Source of the DNA: Streptomyces sp. F001
GTDB taxonomy: Bacteria; Actinomycetota; Actinomycetes; Streptomycetales; Streptomycetaceae
DNA length: 64,000 bases
Direction: 5' to 3'
Assembly (NCBI RefSeq): GCF_004187715.1
Contig: NZ_QZWF01000017.1
Span: 61,737-125,736 of the forward strand
This document shows, one piece after another, positions 1 through 7,610 of the stretch (position 1 is its first letter; each line of letters opens with the position of its first letter). A program made the translations under genes and the position numbers. Under the pieces are notes generated by a model. That model had not been told where the DNA came from. It saw only the letters and a list, made by a program, of their open reading frames with translations, and searched no databases.

Positions 1-84
1 CAGGTCAGTGCGGCTGCTGCGGCTCGGGCAGTAGATCGAACCCATGCGGCGGACTTCCTCTCCTACGACGTCGGTGCTGGTCAT
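1..84 (-). CDS. sigR: N-terminal fragment of probable sigma factor SigR
   Basis: Only the first 28 codons are in the window and they contain no recognisable domain, so identity rests on context. The reading frame is open to the edge and can start at ATG 84 or at ATG 45. The second has a much better ribosome-binding site (AGGAGAGG about 12 bases upstream). Directly upstream lies a sigma-R-type promoter, as expected for the autoregulated thiol-oxidative-stress ECF sigma factor sigR (sigH in mycobacteria). The neighbouring SRAP peptidase, aroA and rsgA are also neighbours of sigH in M. tuberculosis as I recall it. If correct, the product binds RNA polymerase and is held inactive by the redox-sensing zinc anti-sigma factor RsrA. 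Another sigma-R target gene would fit the promoter equally well. Confidence 0.5.
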   Translation of the reverse strand, partial: MTSTDVVGEEVRRMGSIYCPSRSSRTDL

Positions 85-103
85 CAGCACTTCTGTCCGC
101 CTC

Positions 104-130
104 AACAGTGGTCGGGGCCCCGACATTCCC
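104..130 (-). promoter_or_regulatory. Sigma-R-type promoter of the left-edge gene
   Basis: On the minus strand GGGAAT (130-125) is separated by exactly 18 bases from GTT (106-104). This matches the sigma-R consensus GGAAT-N18-GTT. The expected transcript start, near 97, is just upstream of the two candidate start codons. It would make the downstream gene part of the disulfide-stress regulon, and autoregulated if that gene is sigR. Confidence 0.7.
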
Positions 131-136
131 GAAGCT

Positions 137-763
137 TTACCCGAGTGACCCGGTCCACTGCACCACCGCGTCCGTGAGGACCCCCAGAGCCTGCTCCTGC
201 GTGATCTCCGCCCGCTTCGGCACGGCGAAGCCATGATCGCCGTACGGCACCTCGACCAGCTCGTGGGAACCCTCGGGGAACTCCGCGGGCTTGCCCCACG
301 GGTCGTTCCCGCCCTGGACGACGAGGGTCGGCACCCCGGCCCCGAGCAGCTCCTCGGCGCGGGACTTCTCCGGCTTGCCCGGCGGGTGGAGCGGGAAGGC
401 GAGGGCGAGGACCGCCGCCGCCCCGAGCTCCGTCGCCGTACGGCAGGCGACCCGGGCGCCCGCGCTGCGCCCGCCCGCGACGACCGGCAGTCCGGGCTTG
501 GCCAGGGCCGGCCAGATCCCGCGCCAGCCCGCGTCCAGCGTCTTCGGCGCGGGGGCCATCTTCTTCCCGGCGACCCGCCAGGGCTGCTCGACGCGGGCGA
601 CGCTCACCCCGTGCCCGGGCAGCACGTCCGCGACCGCCTCGAGGTCGCGTGCCTCGATGCCACCGCCGGCGCCGTGGCCGAGGGCCAGAACGAGCCTGGC
701 CCCCCGCGCCTTGTGCCAGGTGATGCGGGCGGTACCGGCGTCCGTCTCGATGATCTCGCTCAC
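137..763 (-). CDS. Alpha/beta hydrolase, KANL3/Tex30-like
   Basis: A 208-residue single-domain alpha/beta hydrolase of the dienelactone-hydrolase/Tex30-like type. The N-terminal strand is followed by an HGAGGG oxyanion-type turn near residue 30. The nucleophile elbow GGRSAG lies near residue 97, an Asp in GGNDPW near 152, and the catalytic His in GDHGF near 176, so the triad is complete. There is no signal peptide, so it should be cytoplasmic. The GTG start lies one base after the TGA of the SRAP gene, implying a two-gene operon and translational coupling. The substrate is unknown. Small esters or thioesters are possible but nothing in the sequence decides this. Confidence 0.8.
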   Translation of the reverse strand: MSEIIETDAGTARITWHKARGARLVLALGHGAGGGIEARDLEAVADVLPGHGVSVARVEQPWRVAGKKMAPAPKTLDAGWRGIWPALAKPGLPVVAGGRSAGARVACRTATELGAAAVLALAFPLHPPGKPEKSRAEELLGAGVPTLVVQGGNDPWGKPAEFPEGSHELVEVPYGDHGFAVPKRAEITQEQALGVLTDAVVQWTGSLG

Positions 764-764
764 A

Positions 765-1580
765 TCAGAAGAGTGTGCCCTCTTCGGGGCCTTCGAGCTC
801 CTTGAGCAACTCCGGGCCGTTGTTGCGGACGCTGCTGACGGCCGTGGTCACCGGGTAGGCGCGCATCAGGCCGGGCGGGGGCGGGGCGAGCAGCTCCCGC
901 AGGTCGTCGGGGCCGGTGCGGGAGGGGTCGAGCCAGGCGTCCCAGCGGTCCGGGGTGAGCATCAGCGGCATCCGGGGGTGGATGTCGGCGAGGGTGTACG
1001 GGCCGTCGGCGGGGGCCACCGCCAGCGGGCTCTTCTCGGCCTCCGTGGTGATGACGGAGCAGGTGACCCACCAGGCCTGCGGGTGATCGTCGGGCAGCGT
1101 CCGGTCCCGCCAGAACTCGTACAGCCCGGCCATCGCGAACACCGACCCGTCGGCGGGGAGCACGAAGTACGGCTGCTTGCGCGGCCGCTTCTTCTTGCCC
1201 TCGACCTCCAGGTCCCGCTCCTGCTTGCCGGTGACCCACTCGTAGTAGCCGTCGGCGGGCAGGATGCAGCGCCGGGTGGTGAAGGCGCGGCGGTAGGCCG
1301 GCTTCTCGTGGACCGTCTCCGCGCGCGCGTTGATCATCCGGGCGCCGCCCTCGGGCGTCTTGGCCCAGGACGGGACCAGTCCCCACTTCAGCTTGCGCAG
1401 CTGGCGAACCGGGCGCCGGTCGTCGACGTCCTTCAGAGGACGGTCGAGGACCGCGTGGACCTCTTTGGTCGGCGCCACGTTGTAGTCGGGCTCCAGGGTC
1501 TCCTCTGACTCCCACTTCTCGATCTCAAAGATTCCTGCGAGATCCTCGGGCCCACGACTCGATGCATACCGTCCGCACAT
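765..1580 (-). CDS. SOS response-associated peptidase (SRAP, YedK/HMCES family)
   Basis: A 271-residue SRAP-domain protein. The start is fixed by the family hallmark: the chain begins MCGRYA, so Cys2 is exposed after Met removal. This Cys forms a thiazolidine cross-link with abasic sites in single-stranded DNA. Other family signatures are the YNVAP segment near residue 41, LKWGLVPSW near 75, NARAET near 92, the RRCILPADGYYEW block near 107, and the conserved late His in HPRMPLML near 205. It shields abasic sites at stalled forks and may remove its own cross-link. It is divergent from the M50-type gene and tightly coupled to the downstream hydrolase. Confidence 0.93.
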   Translation of the reverse strand: MCGRYASSRGPEDLAGIFEIEKWESEETLEPDYNVAPTKEVHAVLDRPLKDVDDRRPVRQLRKLKWGLVPSWAKTPEGGARMINARAETVHEKPAYRRAFTTRRCILPADGYYEWVTGKQERDLEVEGKKKRPRKQPYFVLPADGSVFAMAGLYEFWRDRTLPDDHPQAWWVTCSVITTEAEKSPLAVAPADGPYTLADIHPRMPLMLTPDRWDAWLDPSRTGPDDLRELLAPPPPGLMRAYPVTTAVSSVRNNGPELLKELEGPEEGTLF

Positions 1581-1629
1581 ACGTGCCACACTGCCAGACT
1601 CCGCCGACCAGAGGGAGCGCCCCACAAAC

Positions 1630-2343
1630 ATGGACAGCACTACAGCCACCTCTCTGTGGGACGAGCTCATCGGCACCCAGCCCGACCCCGACGTGTGGGT
1701 GGTGATCGCCACCCTGGTCGCCGCCCTCGCGGTGATCGTCCCGCACGGCCTGTGGCGCGTCTTCCGCAACGCCATCACCATCGCCCACGAGGGCGGCCAC
1801 GGCCTGGTCGCCCTGCTGACCGGCCGGACCCTGACCGGTATACGGCTGCACTCCGACACCAGCGGCCTCACCGTCAGCCGCGGCAAGCCGTACGGCCTCG
1901 GCATGATCCTCACGGCCGCCGCCGGCTACACCGCTCCCCCGCTGCTCGGCCTCGGCGGCGCCGCGCTGCTCGCCACGGGCCGCATCACACTGCTGCTGTG
2001 GCTGGCCACGGCACTGCTGGTGGCCATGCTGGTGATGATCCGCAACGCGTACGGGGCACTCACCGTGATCCTGACCGGCGGCCTGTTCCTGATGGTGTCC
2101 TGGCTGACCGGGCCACAGGTGCAGGCGGCGTTCGCGTACGCGGTGGTGTGGTTCCTGCTGCTGGGAGGCGTACGCCCGGCGTTCGAACTCCAGGCGAAGC
2201 GCTCACGCGGAGGCGCGGGAGACTCGGACGCGGACCAGCTGTCCCGCCTGACACACGCGCCGGCGGGCCTGTGGCTGTTTCTGTTCCACGCGGTGTCGCT
2301 GTGCTCGCTGATAGGCGGAGGTCGTTGGCTGCTGGGGGTATGA
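1630..2343 (+). CDS. M50B-like membrane metalloprotease
   Basis: A 237-residue multi-pass membrane protein. The first hydrophobic helix (about residues 24-44) is followed by HEGGHGL at about residues 53-59, a canonical HExxH zinc site buried in the membrane as in site-2 proteases. At least five further hydrophobic segments follow. The sequence resembles the short M50B-like family found widely in actinobacteria, whose substrates are not defined. The ATG lies 49 bases from the divergent SRAP start, so the two probably share a control region. The stop codon is part of a hairpin that could end the transcript. Confidence 0.8.
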   Translation: MDSTTATSLWDELIGTQPDPDVWVVIATLVAALAVIVPHGLWRVFRNAITIAHEGGHGLVALLTGRTLTGIRLHSDTSGLTVSRGKPYGLGMILTAAAGYTAPPLLGLGGAALLATGRITLLLWLATALLVAMLVMIRNAYGALTVILTGGLFLMVSWLTGPQVQAAFAYAVVWFLLLGGVRPAFELQAKRSRGGAGDSDADQLSRLTHAPAGLWLFLFHAVSLCSLIGGGRWLLGV

Positions 2344-2366
2344 CGCCGCCCCGAAGGGGCGCGTCA
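2341..2366. terminator. Hairpin overlapping the M50-type stop codon
   Basis: TGACGC-C-GCCCC pairs with GGGGC-GCGTCA around a GAA loop with one bulged C. The first three bases are the stop codon of the protease. No T-run follows, as is common for streptomycete terminators. Confidence 0.55.
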
Positions 2367-2368
2367 TA

Positions 2369-2402
2369 GGGGCGCGGGGAACTGCGCGACCAGCCACGAC
2401 GG
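2369..2402. repeat. Dispersed Streptomyces intergenic repeat
   Basis: The stretch beginning GGGGCGCGGGGAACTGCGCG matches, from memory, a short sequence repeated many times between genes in Streptomyces chromosomes. It contains the small inverted pair CGCG...CGCG. Its function is unknown. A genome-wide copy count would confirm it. Confidence 0.5.
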
Positions 2403-2441
2403 CGCCGCACCGAAGTCGACCCTCCTTATAGAGTGGGCCCT

Positions 2442-3758
2442 ATGGCCCGAACCCCCGCACACACCACCCTCTGGCCCGCCCCGCACGCGAGCGGAGCCGT
2501 CGATGCCACGGTCCACGTGCCCGGGTCCAAGTCGGTCACCAACCGCGCCCTGGTGCTCGCCGCCCTCGCCTCCGAGCCCGGCTGGCTGCGCCGTCCGCTG
2601 CGTTCCCGTGACACGCTCCTGATGGCGGGTGCCCTGCGTGCGATGGGCGTCGCCATCGAGGAGGGCGTGGGTCCGGACGGCACCGGCGAGGCCTGGCGGG
2701 TGCTCCCGGCCGGTCTGCGCGGCCCGGCCACGGTCGACGTCGGAAACGCCGGCACGGTGATGCGGTTCCTGCCGCCGGTCGCCGCGCTCGCCGACGGCCC
2801 CATCCGCTTCGACGGGGACCCGAGGTCGTACGAGCGCCCGCTGAACGGCGTGATCGACGCCCTGCGCGTCCTCGGCGCCCGGATCGACGACGACTCTCGC
2901 GGCGCGCTGCCGCTGACGGTGCACGGCGGGGGCGCCCTGGACGGCGGCCCGGTCGAGATCGACGCCTCCTCCTCGTCCCAGTTCGTGTCGGCCCTGCTGC
3001 TGTCCGGCCCGCGTTTCAACCAGGGCGTCGAGGTCCGCCACACCGGCTCGACGCTCCCCTCGATGCCGCACATCCGCATGACCGTCGACATGCTGCGCGC
3101 GGTCGGCGCCCAGGTCGACACCCCGGAGTCGGGCGGCGAGCCGAACGTCTGGCGGGTCACGCCGGGCGCCCTGCTCGGTCGTGACCTGACCATCGAGCCG
3201 GATCTGTCCAACGCGCAGCCGTTCCTGGCGGCGGCGCTGGTGACCGGCGGCAAGGTGCTGATCCCGGACTGGCCGTCGCGCACCACCCAGCCCGGCGACC
3301 GGCTGCGCGAGATCTTCACCGAGATGGGCGGTTCCTGCGAACTGACCGACTACGGCCTGGAGTTCACCGGCTCGGGCTCGGTCCACGGCATCGACGTGGA
3401 CCTCGGGGACGTGGGCGAGCTGACCCCTGGCATCGCGGCGGTCGCCGCCCTCGCCGACTCCCCGTCCACCCTGCGCGGGGTGGCCCATCTGCGCCTGCAC
3501 GAGACGGACCGGCTGGCCGCCCTCACCAAGGAGATCAACGAACTCGGCGGTGACGTGACGGAGACGGCCGACGGCCTGCACATCCGCCCGCGCCCCCTGC
3601 ACGGCGGGATCTTCCACACGTACGAGGACCACCGGATGGCCACCGCCGGCGCGATCATCGGCCTCGCAGTGGAGGGCGTGCAGATCGAGAACGTGGCGAC
3701 GACGGCGAAGACCCTGCCGGACTTCCCCGACCTGTGGACCGGGATGCTCGGGGACTGA
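2442..3758 (+). CDS. aroA: 3-phosphoshikimate 1-carboxyvinyltransferase (EPSP synthase)
   Basis: Sixth step of the shikimate pathway: it transfers the enolpyruvyl group of phosphoenolpyruvate to shikimate 3-phosphate. The 438-residue length is normal. Hallmarks are GSKSVTNRA with the PEP-binding Lys near residue 30, NAGTVMRF near 105, the SSSSQF block near 178, LHETDRL near 355 and YEDHRMA near 395. An in-frame GTG sits nine bases upstream of the chosen ATG. The ATG is preferred because a TAnnnT-type -10 hexamer (2429-2434) places the transcript start at or next to it, suggesting a leaderless message with no Shine-Dalgarno. rsgA follows 16 bases after the stop and is probably co-transcribed. 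Confidence 0.96.
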   Translation: MARTPAHTTLWPAPHASGAVDATVHVPGSKSVTNRALVLAALASEPGWLRRPLRSRDTLLMAGALRAMGVAIEEGVGPDGTGEAWRVLPAGLRGPATVDVGNAGTVMRFLPPVAALADGPIRFDGDPRSYERPLNGVIDALRVLGARIDDDSRGALPLTVHGGGALDGGPVEIDASSSSQFVSALLLSGPRFNQGVEVRHTGSTLPSMPHIRMTVDMLRAVGAQVDTPESGGEPNVWRVTPGALLGRDLTIEPDLSNAQPFLAAALVTGGKVLIPDWPSRTTQPGDRLREIFTEMGGSCELTDYGLEFTGSGSVHGIDVDLGDVGELTPGIAAVAALADSPSTLRGVAHLRLHETDRLAALTKEINELGGDVTETADGLHIRPRPLHGGIFHTYEDHRMATAGAIIGLAVEGVQIENVATTAKTLPDFPDLWTGMLGD

Positions 3759-3774
3759 CGGGCGGACCAGGATC

Positions 3775-4785
3775 ATGCGCCGCTACGGCAAGCACACCGA
3801 CGAGGACGACATCCGCTCCCGCCCCAACCGCAAGGGCAACCGGCCGCGGACGAACATCCGGCCCAAGCACGAGGACGCTGCCGAGGGCATGGTCCTCACC
3901 GTCGACCGCGGCCGGCTCACCTGCCTCGTCGAGGACCGGATCGTGCTGGCGATGAAGGCCCGCGAACTGGGGCGCAAGGCGGCGGTGGTCGGCGACCGGG
4001 TGGCCCTCGTCGGCGATCTGTCCGGCAAGAAGGACACGCTCGCCCGGATCGTGCGCATCGAGGAGCGTACGTCGGTGCTGCGCCGCACCGCGGACGACGA
4101 CGACCCGTACGAGCGGGTGGTCGTCGCCAACGCCGACCAGCTGGCCATCGTCACCGCCCTCGCCGACCCGGAGCCGCGCCCGCGTCTGATCGACCGCTGT
4201 CTGGTGGCGGCGTACGACGGCGGACTCGAGCCCCTCCTGGTCATGACCAAGTCGGACCTCGCCCCGCCCGACAAGCTCCTGGAGCTCTACGGCCACCTGG
4301 ACATCCCGTACGTCGTCACCAGCCGCGAGGAACTGGACAGCGGCGAGGCGGCGGACCGTGTGCGGGACCAGCTGGACGGCAAGATCACGGCCTTCGTCGG
4401 CCACTCCGGCGTCGGCAAGACGACTCTGGTCAACGCGCTGGTGCCCAAGGAGCGCCGCCGCCTGACCGGGCATGTGAACGTGGTGACGGGCCGCGGCCGG
4501 CACACCACGACGTCGGCCCTGGCGCTCCCGCTGTCCGGCACGGACGGCTGGGTGATCGACACCCCGGGCGTACGGTCCTTCGGCCTCGCCCACGTCGACC
4601 CGTCCCGGGTGATCCACGCCTTCCCCGACCTGGAACCGGGCACGGAGGGCTGCCCGCGCGCGTGCAGTCACGACGAGCCGGACTGTGCGCTGGACGCCTG
4701 GGTGGCCGAGGACCATGCCGACCCCGCCCGCCTGTACTCGCTGCGCCGGCTGCTGGCCACGCGGGAGCGCAAGGAAGGCGACTGA
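3775..4785 (+). CDS. rsgA: Ribosome small-subunit GTPase RsgA
   Basis: Circularly permuted GTPase that checks late 30S subunit maturation. An N-terminal OB-fold region is followed by the permuted motifs: G4 (MTKSDL, about residue 156), then G1/P-loop GHSGVGKTT (about 208), then G3 DTPGVRSFG (about 262). The C-terminal zinc-binding knuckle is CPRACSH...C near 292-302. The very basic N-terminus (residues 1-35) fits rRNA contact. Length (336) is typical. It probably forms an operon with aroA. Confidence 0.95.
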   Translation: MRRYGKHTDEDDIRSRPNRKGNRPRTNIRPKHEDAAEGMVLTVDRGRLTCLVEDRIVLAMKARELGRKAAVVGDRVALVGDLSGKKDTLARIVRIEERTSVLRRTADDDDPYERVVVANADQLAIVTALADPEPRPRLIDRCLVAAYDGGLEPLLVMTKSDLAPPDKLLELYGHLDIPYVVTSREELDSGEAADRVRDQLDGKITAFVGHSGVGKTTLVNALVPKERRRLTGHVNVVTGRGRHTTTSALALPLSGTDGWVIDTPGVRSFGLAHVDPSRVIHAFPDLEPGTEGCPRACSHDEPDCALDAWVAEDHADPARLYSLRRLLATRERKEGD

Positions 4786-4851
4786 CCCGCGCGTTGTTTC
4801 TCTTCACGCGGGGTTTGCCTCCCGGCGGGTCCGGTAAGGGCATAATCGCTA

Positions 4852-5036
4852 GGACCTGTCCGGCGGATCAGGTCGCAGGAAATCGGCAGCGCCCTGTCAG
4901 CGCTGGTGAGCGGGGTCTGATGCGTCCAGCTGCAAGGCGGAGGAGGGCGGCGACGCGGAGCGTCGACAACCGACGACAACGCCGCAGCTGGGCGCATCAG
5001 ACCCCGCGTCTGCGACCTGATCCGCCGGACAGGCCC
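4852..5036. mobile_element. MITE-like nested palindromic element
   Basis: No gene lies between rsgA and the SMR gene. Instead there is a 185-bp structure of nested inverted repeats. The outer arms 4855-4878 and 5010-5033 are perfect 24-bp complements (outer end CCTGTCCGGCGGATCAGG). The inner arms 4910-4933 and 4984-5007 are 24-bp complements with one mismatch. Small hairpins sit in the left spacer (CAGCGC/GCGCTG) and in the centre (CGACGC/GCGTCG). It has no coding capacity. The outer arm resembles, from memory, termini of repeated non-autonomous elements in Streptomyces. No clear target-site duplication is visible. Confidence 0.65.
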
Positions 5037-5108
5037 CAGGCCGGATCCCAAGGGTGAGCAGAGCCTGACAAGCGGTCACAGGACGTGGACGTACGGGGAG
5101 GACAGTAC

Positions 5109-5432
5109 ATGGCGTGGCTGCTGGTCATCGTGGCCGGGTTGCTCGAAACCGGCTTCGCCGTCTGCCTGAAGCTGTCCCACGGCTTCACGCGGCTGTGGCC
5201 GACCGTCGCCTTCTGCATCTTCGCACTGGGCAGCTTCGGCCTGCTGACGCTGTCCCTGAAAAAGCTCGACGTGGGCCCCGCCTACGCGGTGTGGACCGGC
5301 ATCGGCGCGGCCGGCACCGCCATCTACGGCATGATCTTCCTCGGCGACATCGTGTCCACGTTGAAGATCGTCTCGATCAGCCTGGTGATCATCGGCATCA
5401 TCGGCCTCCAGCTGTCCGGCTCGGCCCACTGA
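5109..5432 (+). CDS. SMR-family small multidrug/guanidinium transporter
   Basis: A 107-residue protein with four transmembrane helices, the standard size for small multidrug resistance proteins. Glu13 in helix 1 (LLETGF) is the essential proton/substrate-coupling residue. The PAYAVWTGIGAAGTAI segment (about residues 57-72) is typical of the family, and the WxGIG form is closer to the SugE/Gdx branch that exports guanidinium than to EmrE. These proteins act as antiparallel dimers in the inner membrane. The ATG at 5109 is preferred over an in-frame upstream start because GGGGAGG precedes it. I could not make the upstream sequence fit a guanidine riboswitch, so the substrate stays open. Confidence 0.88.
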   Translation: MAWLLVIVAGLLETGFAVCLKLSHGFTRLWPTVAFCIFALGSFGLLTLSLKKLDVGPAYAVWTGIGAAGTAIYGMIFLGDIVSTLKIVSISLVIIGIIGLQLSGSAH

Positions 5433-5441
5433 CCCGAGGGC

Positions 5442-6047
5442 TCACACCGGCTGCCGGTACAGGGCCCGGCGCACCAGGGCGGCGACCCCGCCCTCGACAG
5501 GCGGTGCGGCCACGCAGGACAGCGCGAGGCGGACGACCAGTTCGCAGGAGCGGGCCAGATCGGCGGTGTCCGTCTGCTGCGCGCCGGGACCGGCCAGCAC
5601 CCCCACCGCGCGGTCGCGGACGAGCGCCACGAAGTCGCCGGGCGAGGGCAGCGGCCCGTCGGCGCGCCGCTGCGCGGGTACGGCGGAGGAGGACGGCACC
5701 GCCGACAGCCTCGGTGCGGGCAGCCGTTCGTTCCAGCAGCCGGTGAGCATGGCCCGTACCAGCGCGTTCTGCCGGGCGGCCGACGTGGTCCACTCCGCGG
5801 TGGCGGTGAGCCGCTCACGGGCGTCGCTGTGGGTGGCCAGCGCGCGTTCGACGCCGGCGAGATACCCGTCGGCCTCCCTGCGTACCAGCGCCCGGGCCAG
5901 CCCCTCCTTGCTGCCGAACTCGTTGTACAGCGTCTGCCGGGACACCCCGGCCGCCGCGGCCACGTCCACCATCCGCACCGCGGCCCACGGCCGACGGGCG
6001 AGCGCCGTGTAAGCGGCATCCAGCAGGGACTCCCGCGCTGCAGGCAT
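5442..6047 (-). CDS. TetR-family transcriptional regulator
   Basis: A 201-residue TetR regulator. The N-terminal helix-turn-helix is clear: RMVDVAAAAGVSRQTLYNEFGSKE (shown here as separate elements DVAAAAGVSR and TLYNEFGSK) occupies about residues 26-48. The rest is a helical ligand-binding domain with no recognisable ligand signature. The second of two adjacent ATGs is used because it has better spacing to GGGAGG. It converges on the SMR transporter gene, which makes regulation of that exporter possible but unproven. A TTGAC/GTCAA inverted repeat upstream is a candidate self-operator. Confidence 0.85.
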   Translation of the reverse strand: MPAARESLLDAAYTALARRPWAAVRMVDVAAAAGVSRQTLYNEFGSKEGLARALVRREADGYLAGVERALATHSDARERLTATAEWTTSAARQNALVRAMLTGCWNERLPAPRLSAVPSSSAVPAQRRADGPLPSPGDFVALVRDRAVGVLAGPGAQQTDTADLARSCELVVRLALSCVAAPPVEGGVAALVRRALYRQPV

Positions 6048-6082
6048 CATCGCCTCCCGGGACAACGAATTCCTGCCCAGAT

Positions 6083-6107
6083 TTGACGCGCCCGGGGGCA
6101 CTGTCAA
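6083..6107. promoter_or_regulatory. Candidate TetR operator/promoter
   Basis: Inverted repeat TTGAC (6083-6087) and GTCAA (6103-6107) with 15 bases between. On the minus strand the second arm reads TTGACA, a good -35 for the regulator gene. A weak -10 (AAATCT/AATCTG) lies 17-18 bases further on. The position suggests autoregulation. Confidence 0.35.
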
Positions 6108-6200
6108 GGGTTCGTACAGGCGCGGAGGGAGCGCACCAGGGCACCCCTCCCACGCCGCCCCCCATAGCCCCGTACCGACAGATCCAGATACCGTTCGCCC

Positions 6201-7001
6201 ATGCCCGACTATCTCGACGACCTGCGTCTCGCCCACGTCCTCGCGGACGCCGCCGACGCCGCGACGACGGACCGCTTCAAGGCCCTCGACCTCAAGGTCG
6301 AGACGAAGCCCGACATGACGCCGGTGTCCGAGGCCGACCGGGCGGCCGAGGAGCTCATCCGCGGCCAGCTGCAACGCGCCCGCCCCCGCGACGCGATCCT
6401 CGGCGAGGAGTACGGCATCGAGGGCACCGGCCCGCGCCGCTGGGTCATCGACCCGATCGACGGCACCAAGAACTACGTACGCGGCGTCCCCGTCTGGGCC
6501 ACCCTCATCTCGCTGATGGAGGCGGCGGAGGGCGGCTACCAGCCCGTCGTGGGCGTCGTCTCCGCCCCCGCCCTGAACCGCCGCTGGTGGGCCGCGAAGG
6601 GCCACGGCGCCTTCACCGGGCGCAGCCTGTCCTCCGCCACCCGGCTGCACGTCTCCCGTGTCTCCAAGCTGTCGGACGCCTCGTTCGCGTACTCCTCCCT
6701 GTCCGGCTGGGAGGAGCAGGACCGTCTGAACGGCTTCCTGGATCTCACCCGCGAGGTCTGGCGCACACGCGCGTACGGCGATTTCTGGCCGTACATGATG
6801 GTCGCCGAGGGCTCGGTCGACATGTGCGCCGAGCCCGAGCTCTCGCTCTGGGACATGGCCGCGAACGCGATCATCGTGACGGAGGCCGGCGGCACCTTCA
6901 CGGGTCTCGACGGCCGTCCGGGCCCCCACAGCGGCAACGCGGCCGCGTCGAACGGCCTGCTCCACGACGAGTTGCTCGGCTACCTCAACCAGCGCTACTG
7001 A
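6201..7001 (+). CDS. hisN: Histidinol-phosphatase, inositol monophosphatase fold
   Basis: A 266-residue magnesium-dependent phosphatase of the inositol-monophosphatase superfamily. Metal-site motifs are EADRAAE near residue 50, GEEYG near 68, the signature WVIDPIDGTKNY near 81-92, and WDMAA near 217. In S. coelicolor the gene at the equivalent position (SCO5208, from memory) was identified as the monofunctional histidinol-phosphate phosphatase of histidine synthesis. I name it on that basis. On sequence alone inositol-1-phosphatase would be an alternative. There is no strong ribosome-binding site before the ATG. Confidence 0.88.
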   Translation: MPDYLDDLRLAHVLADAADAATTDRFKALDLKVETKPDMTPVSEADRAAEELIRGQLQRARPRDAILGEEYGIEGTGPRRWVIDPIDGTKNYVRGVPVWATLISLMEAAEGGYQPVVGVVSAPALNRRWWAAKGHGAFTGRSLSSATRLHVSRVSKLSDASFAYSSLSGWEEQDRLNGFLDLTREVWRTRAYGDFWPYMMVAEGSVDMCAEPELSLWDMAANAIIVTEAGGTFTGLDGRPGPHSGNAAASNGLLHDELLGYLNQRY

Positions 7002-7052
7002 ACGCCCCCTTGTTGACCCTCTCTTTGCCTGTCACTCTGAGAATCCCCGGCC

Positions 7053-7076
7053 TTGTGAACTTGTGAAACGGTGAAC
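7053..7076 (+). repeat. Three tandem 8-bp direct repeats upstream of CBS gene
   Basis: TTGTGAAC, TTGTGAAA and CGGTGAAC run head to tail immediately before the CBS-protein ribosome-binding site. Head-to-tail boxes of this kind often bind regulators cooperatively. No factor is assigned. Confidence 0.35.
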
Positions 7077-7125
7077 AAAGTGCGATGACCGAAGCCGGGG
7101 CTTCCTCAGGAGGTGGCTCCATCCC

Positions 7126-7518
7126 ATGCTCGTCCGCGACGCCATGAGCACGGTGGTCCTCACCATCGGCCCCACCCACACGCTTCGCCAGGCAGCCGCC
7201 CTGATGTCCGCCCGCAAGGTCGGCGCGGCCGTGGTCCTCGACCCCGACGCCGGCGGCATCGGCATCCTCACCGAGCGGGACATCCTCAACTCCGTGGGCC
7301 TGGGCCAGGACCCGGACACGGAGCTGTCCCATGCCCACACGACCACCGACGTCGTCTTCGCCGCCCCGGCCTGGACCCTTCAGGAGGCGGCCCGTGCCAT
7401 GACGCACGGCGGTTTCCGCCATCTCATCGTCCTCGACCGCGGCGAACCCATCGGCATCGTCTCGGTCCGCGACATCATCCGCTGCTGGGTACCGGTCCGG
7501 CAGCAGGTACCGGCCTGA
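7126..7518 (+). CDS. Two-CBS-domain protein
   Basis: A 130-residue protein consisting of little more than a tandem CBS (Bateman) pair. Each half starts with the V-R-D-A-M / A-A-P-A-W type entry and ends in the hallmark GIxTxRDI (GILTERDIL near residue 47, GIVSVRDII near 117). Such stand-alone pairs bind adenosyl nucleotides such as AMP, ATP or SAM and act as energy or metabolite sensors on a partner protein, here unknown. AGGAGG lies 11 bases before the ATG. It converges on catalase across a strong terminator. Confidence 0.9.
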   Translation: MLVRDAMSTVVLTIGPTHTLRQAAALMSARKVGAAVVLDPDAGGIGILTERDILNSVGLGQDPDTELSHAHTTTDVVFAAPAWTLQEAARAMTHGGFRHLIVLDRGEPIGIVSVRDIIRCWVPVRQQVPA

Positions 7519-7547
7519 CCCTCCGGACAGTCCCCGCAGACACGGAA

Positions 7548-7577
7548 CGGGCCGGGCTCCCCGAGGAACCCGGCCCG
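7548..7577. terminator. Convergent terminator, CBS gene / catalase
   Basis: CGGGCCGGG (7548-7556) pairs perfectly with CCCGGCCCG (7569-7577) around a 12-base loop, between two convergent genes. Confidence 0.75.
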
Positions 7578-7610
7578 CCGCCACGGCAAGCGATCCAGTG
7601 CTGGTCGGTG

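Noticed and set aside
4801..4900. Possible guanidine riboswitch before the SMR gene
   Set aside because: A CTAGG is present but the paired helices and conserved tails of ykkC or mini-ykkC classes could not be formed. The sequence is better explained by the palindromic element.
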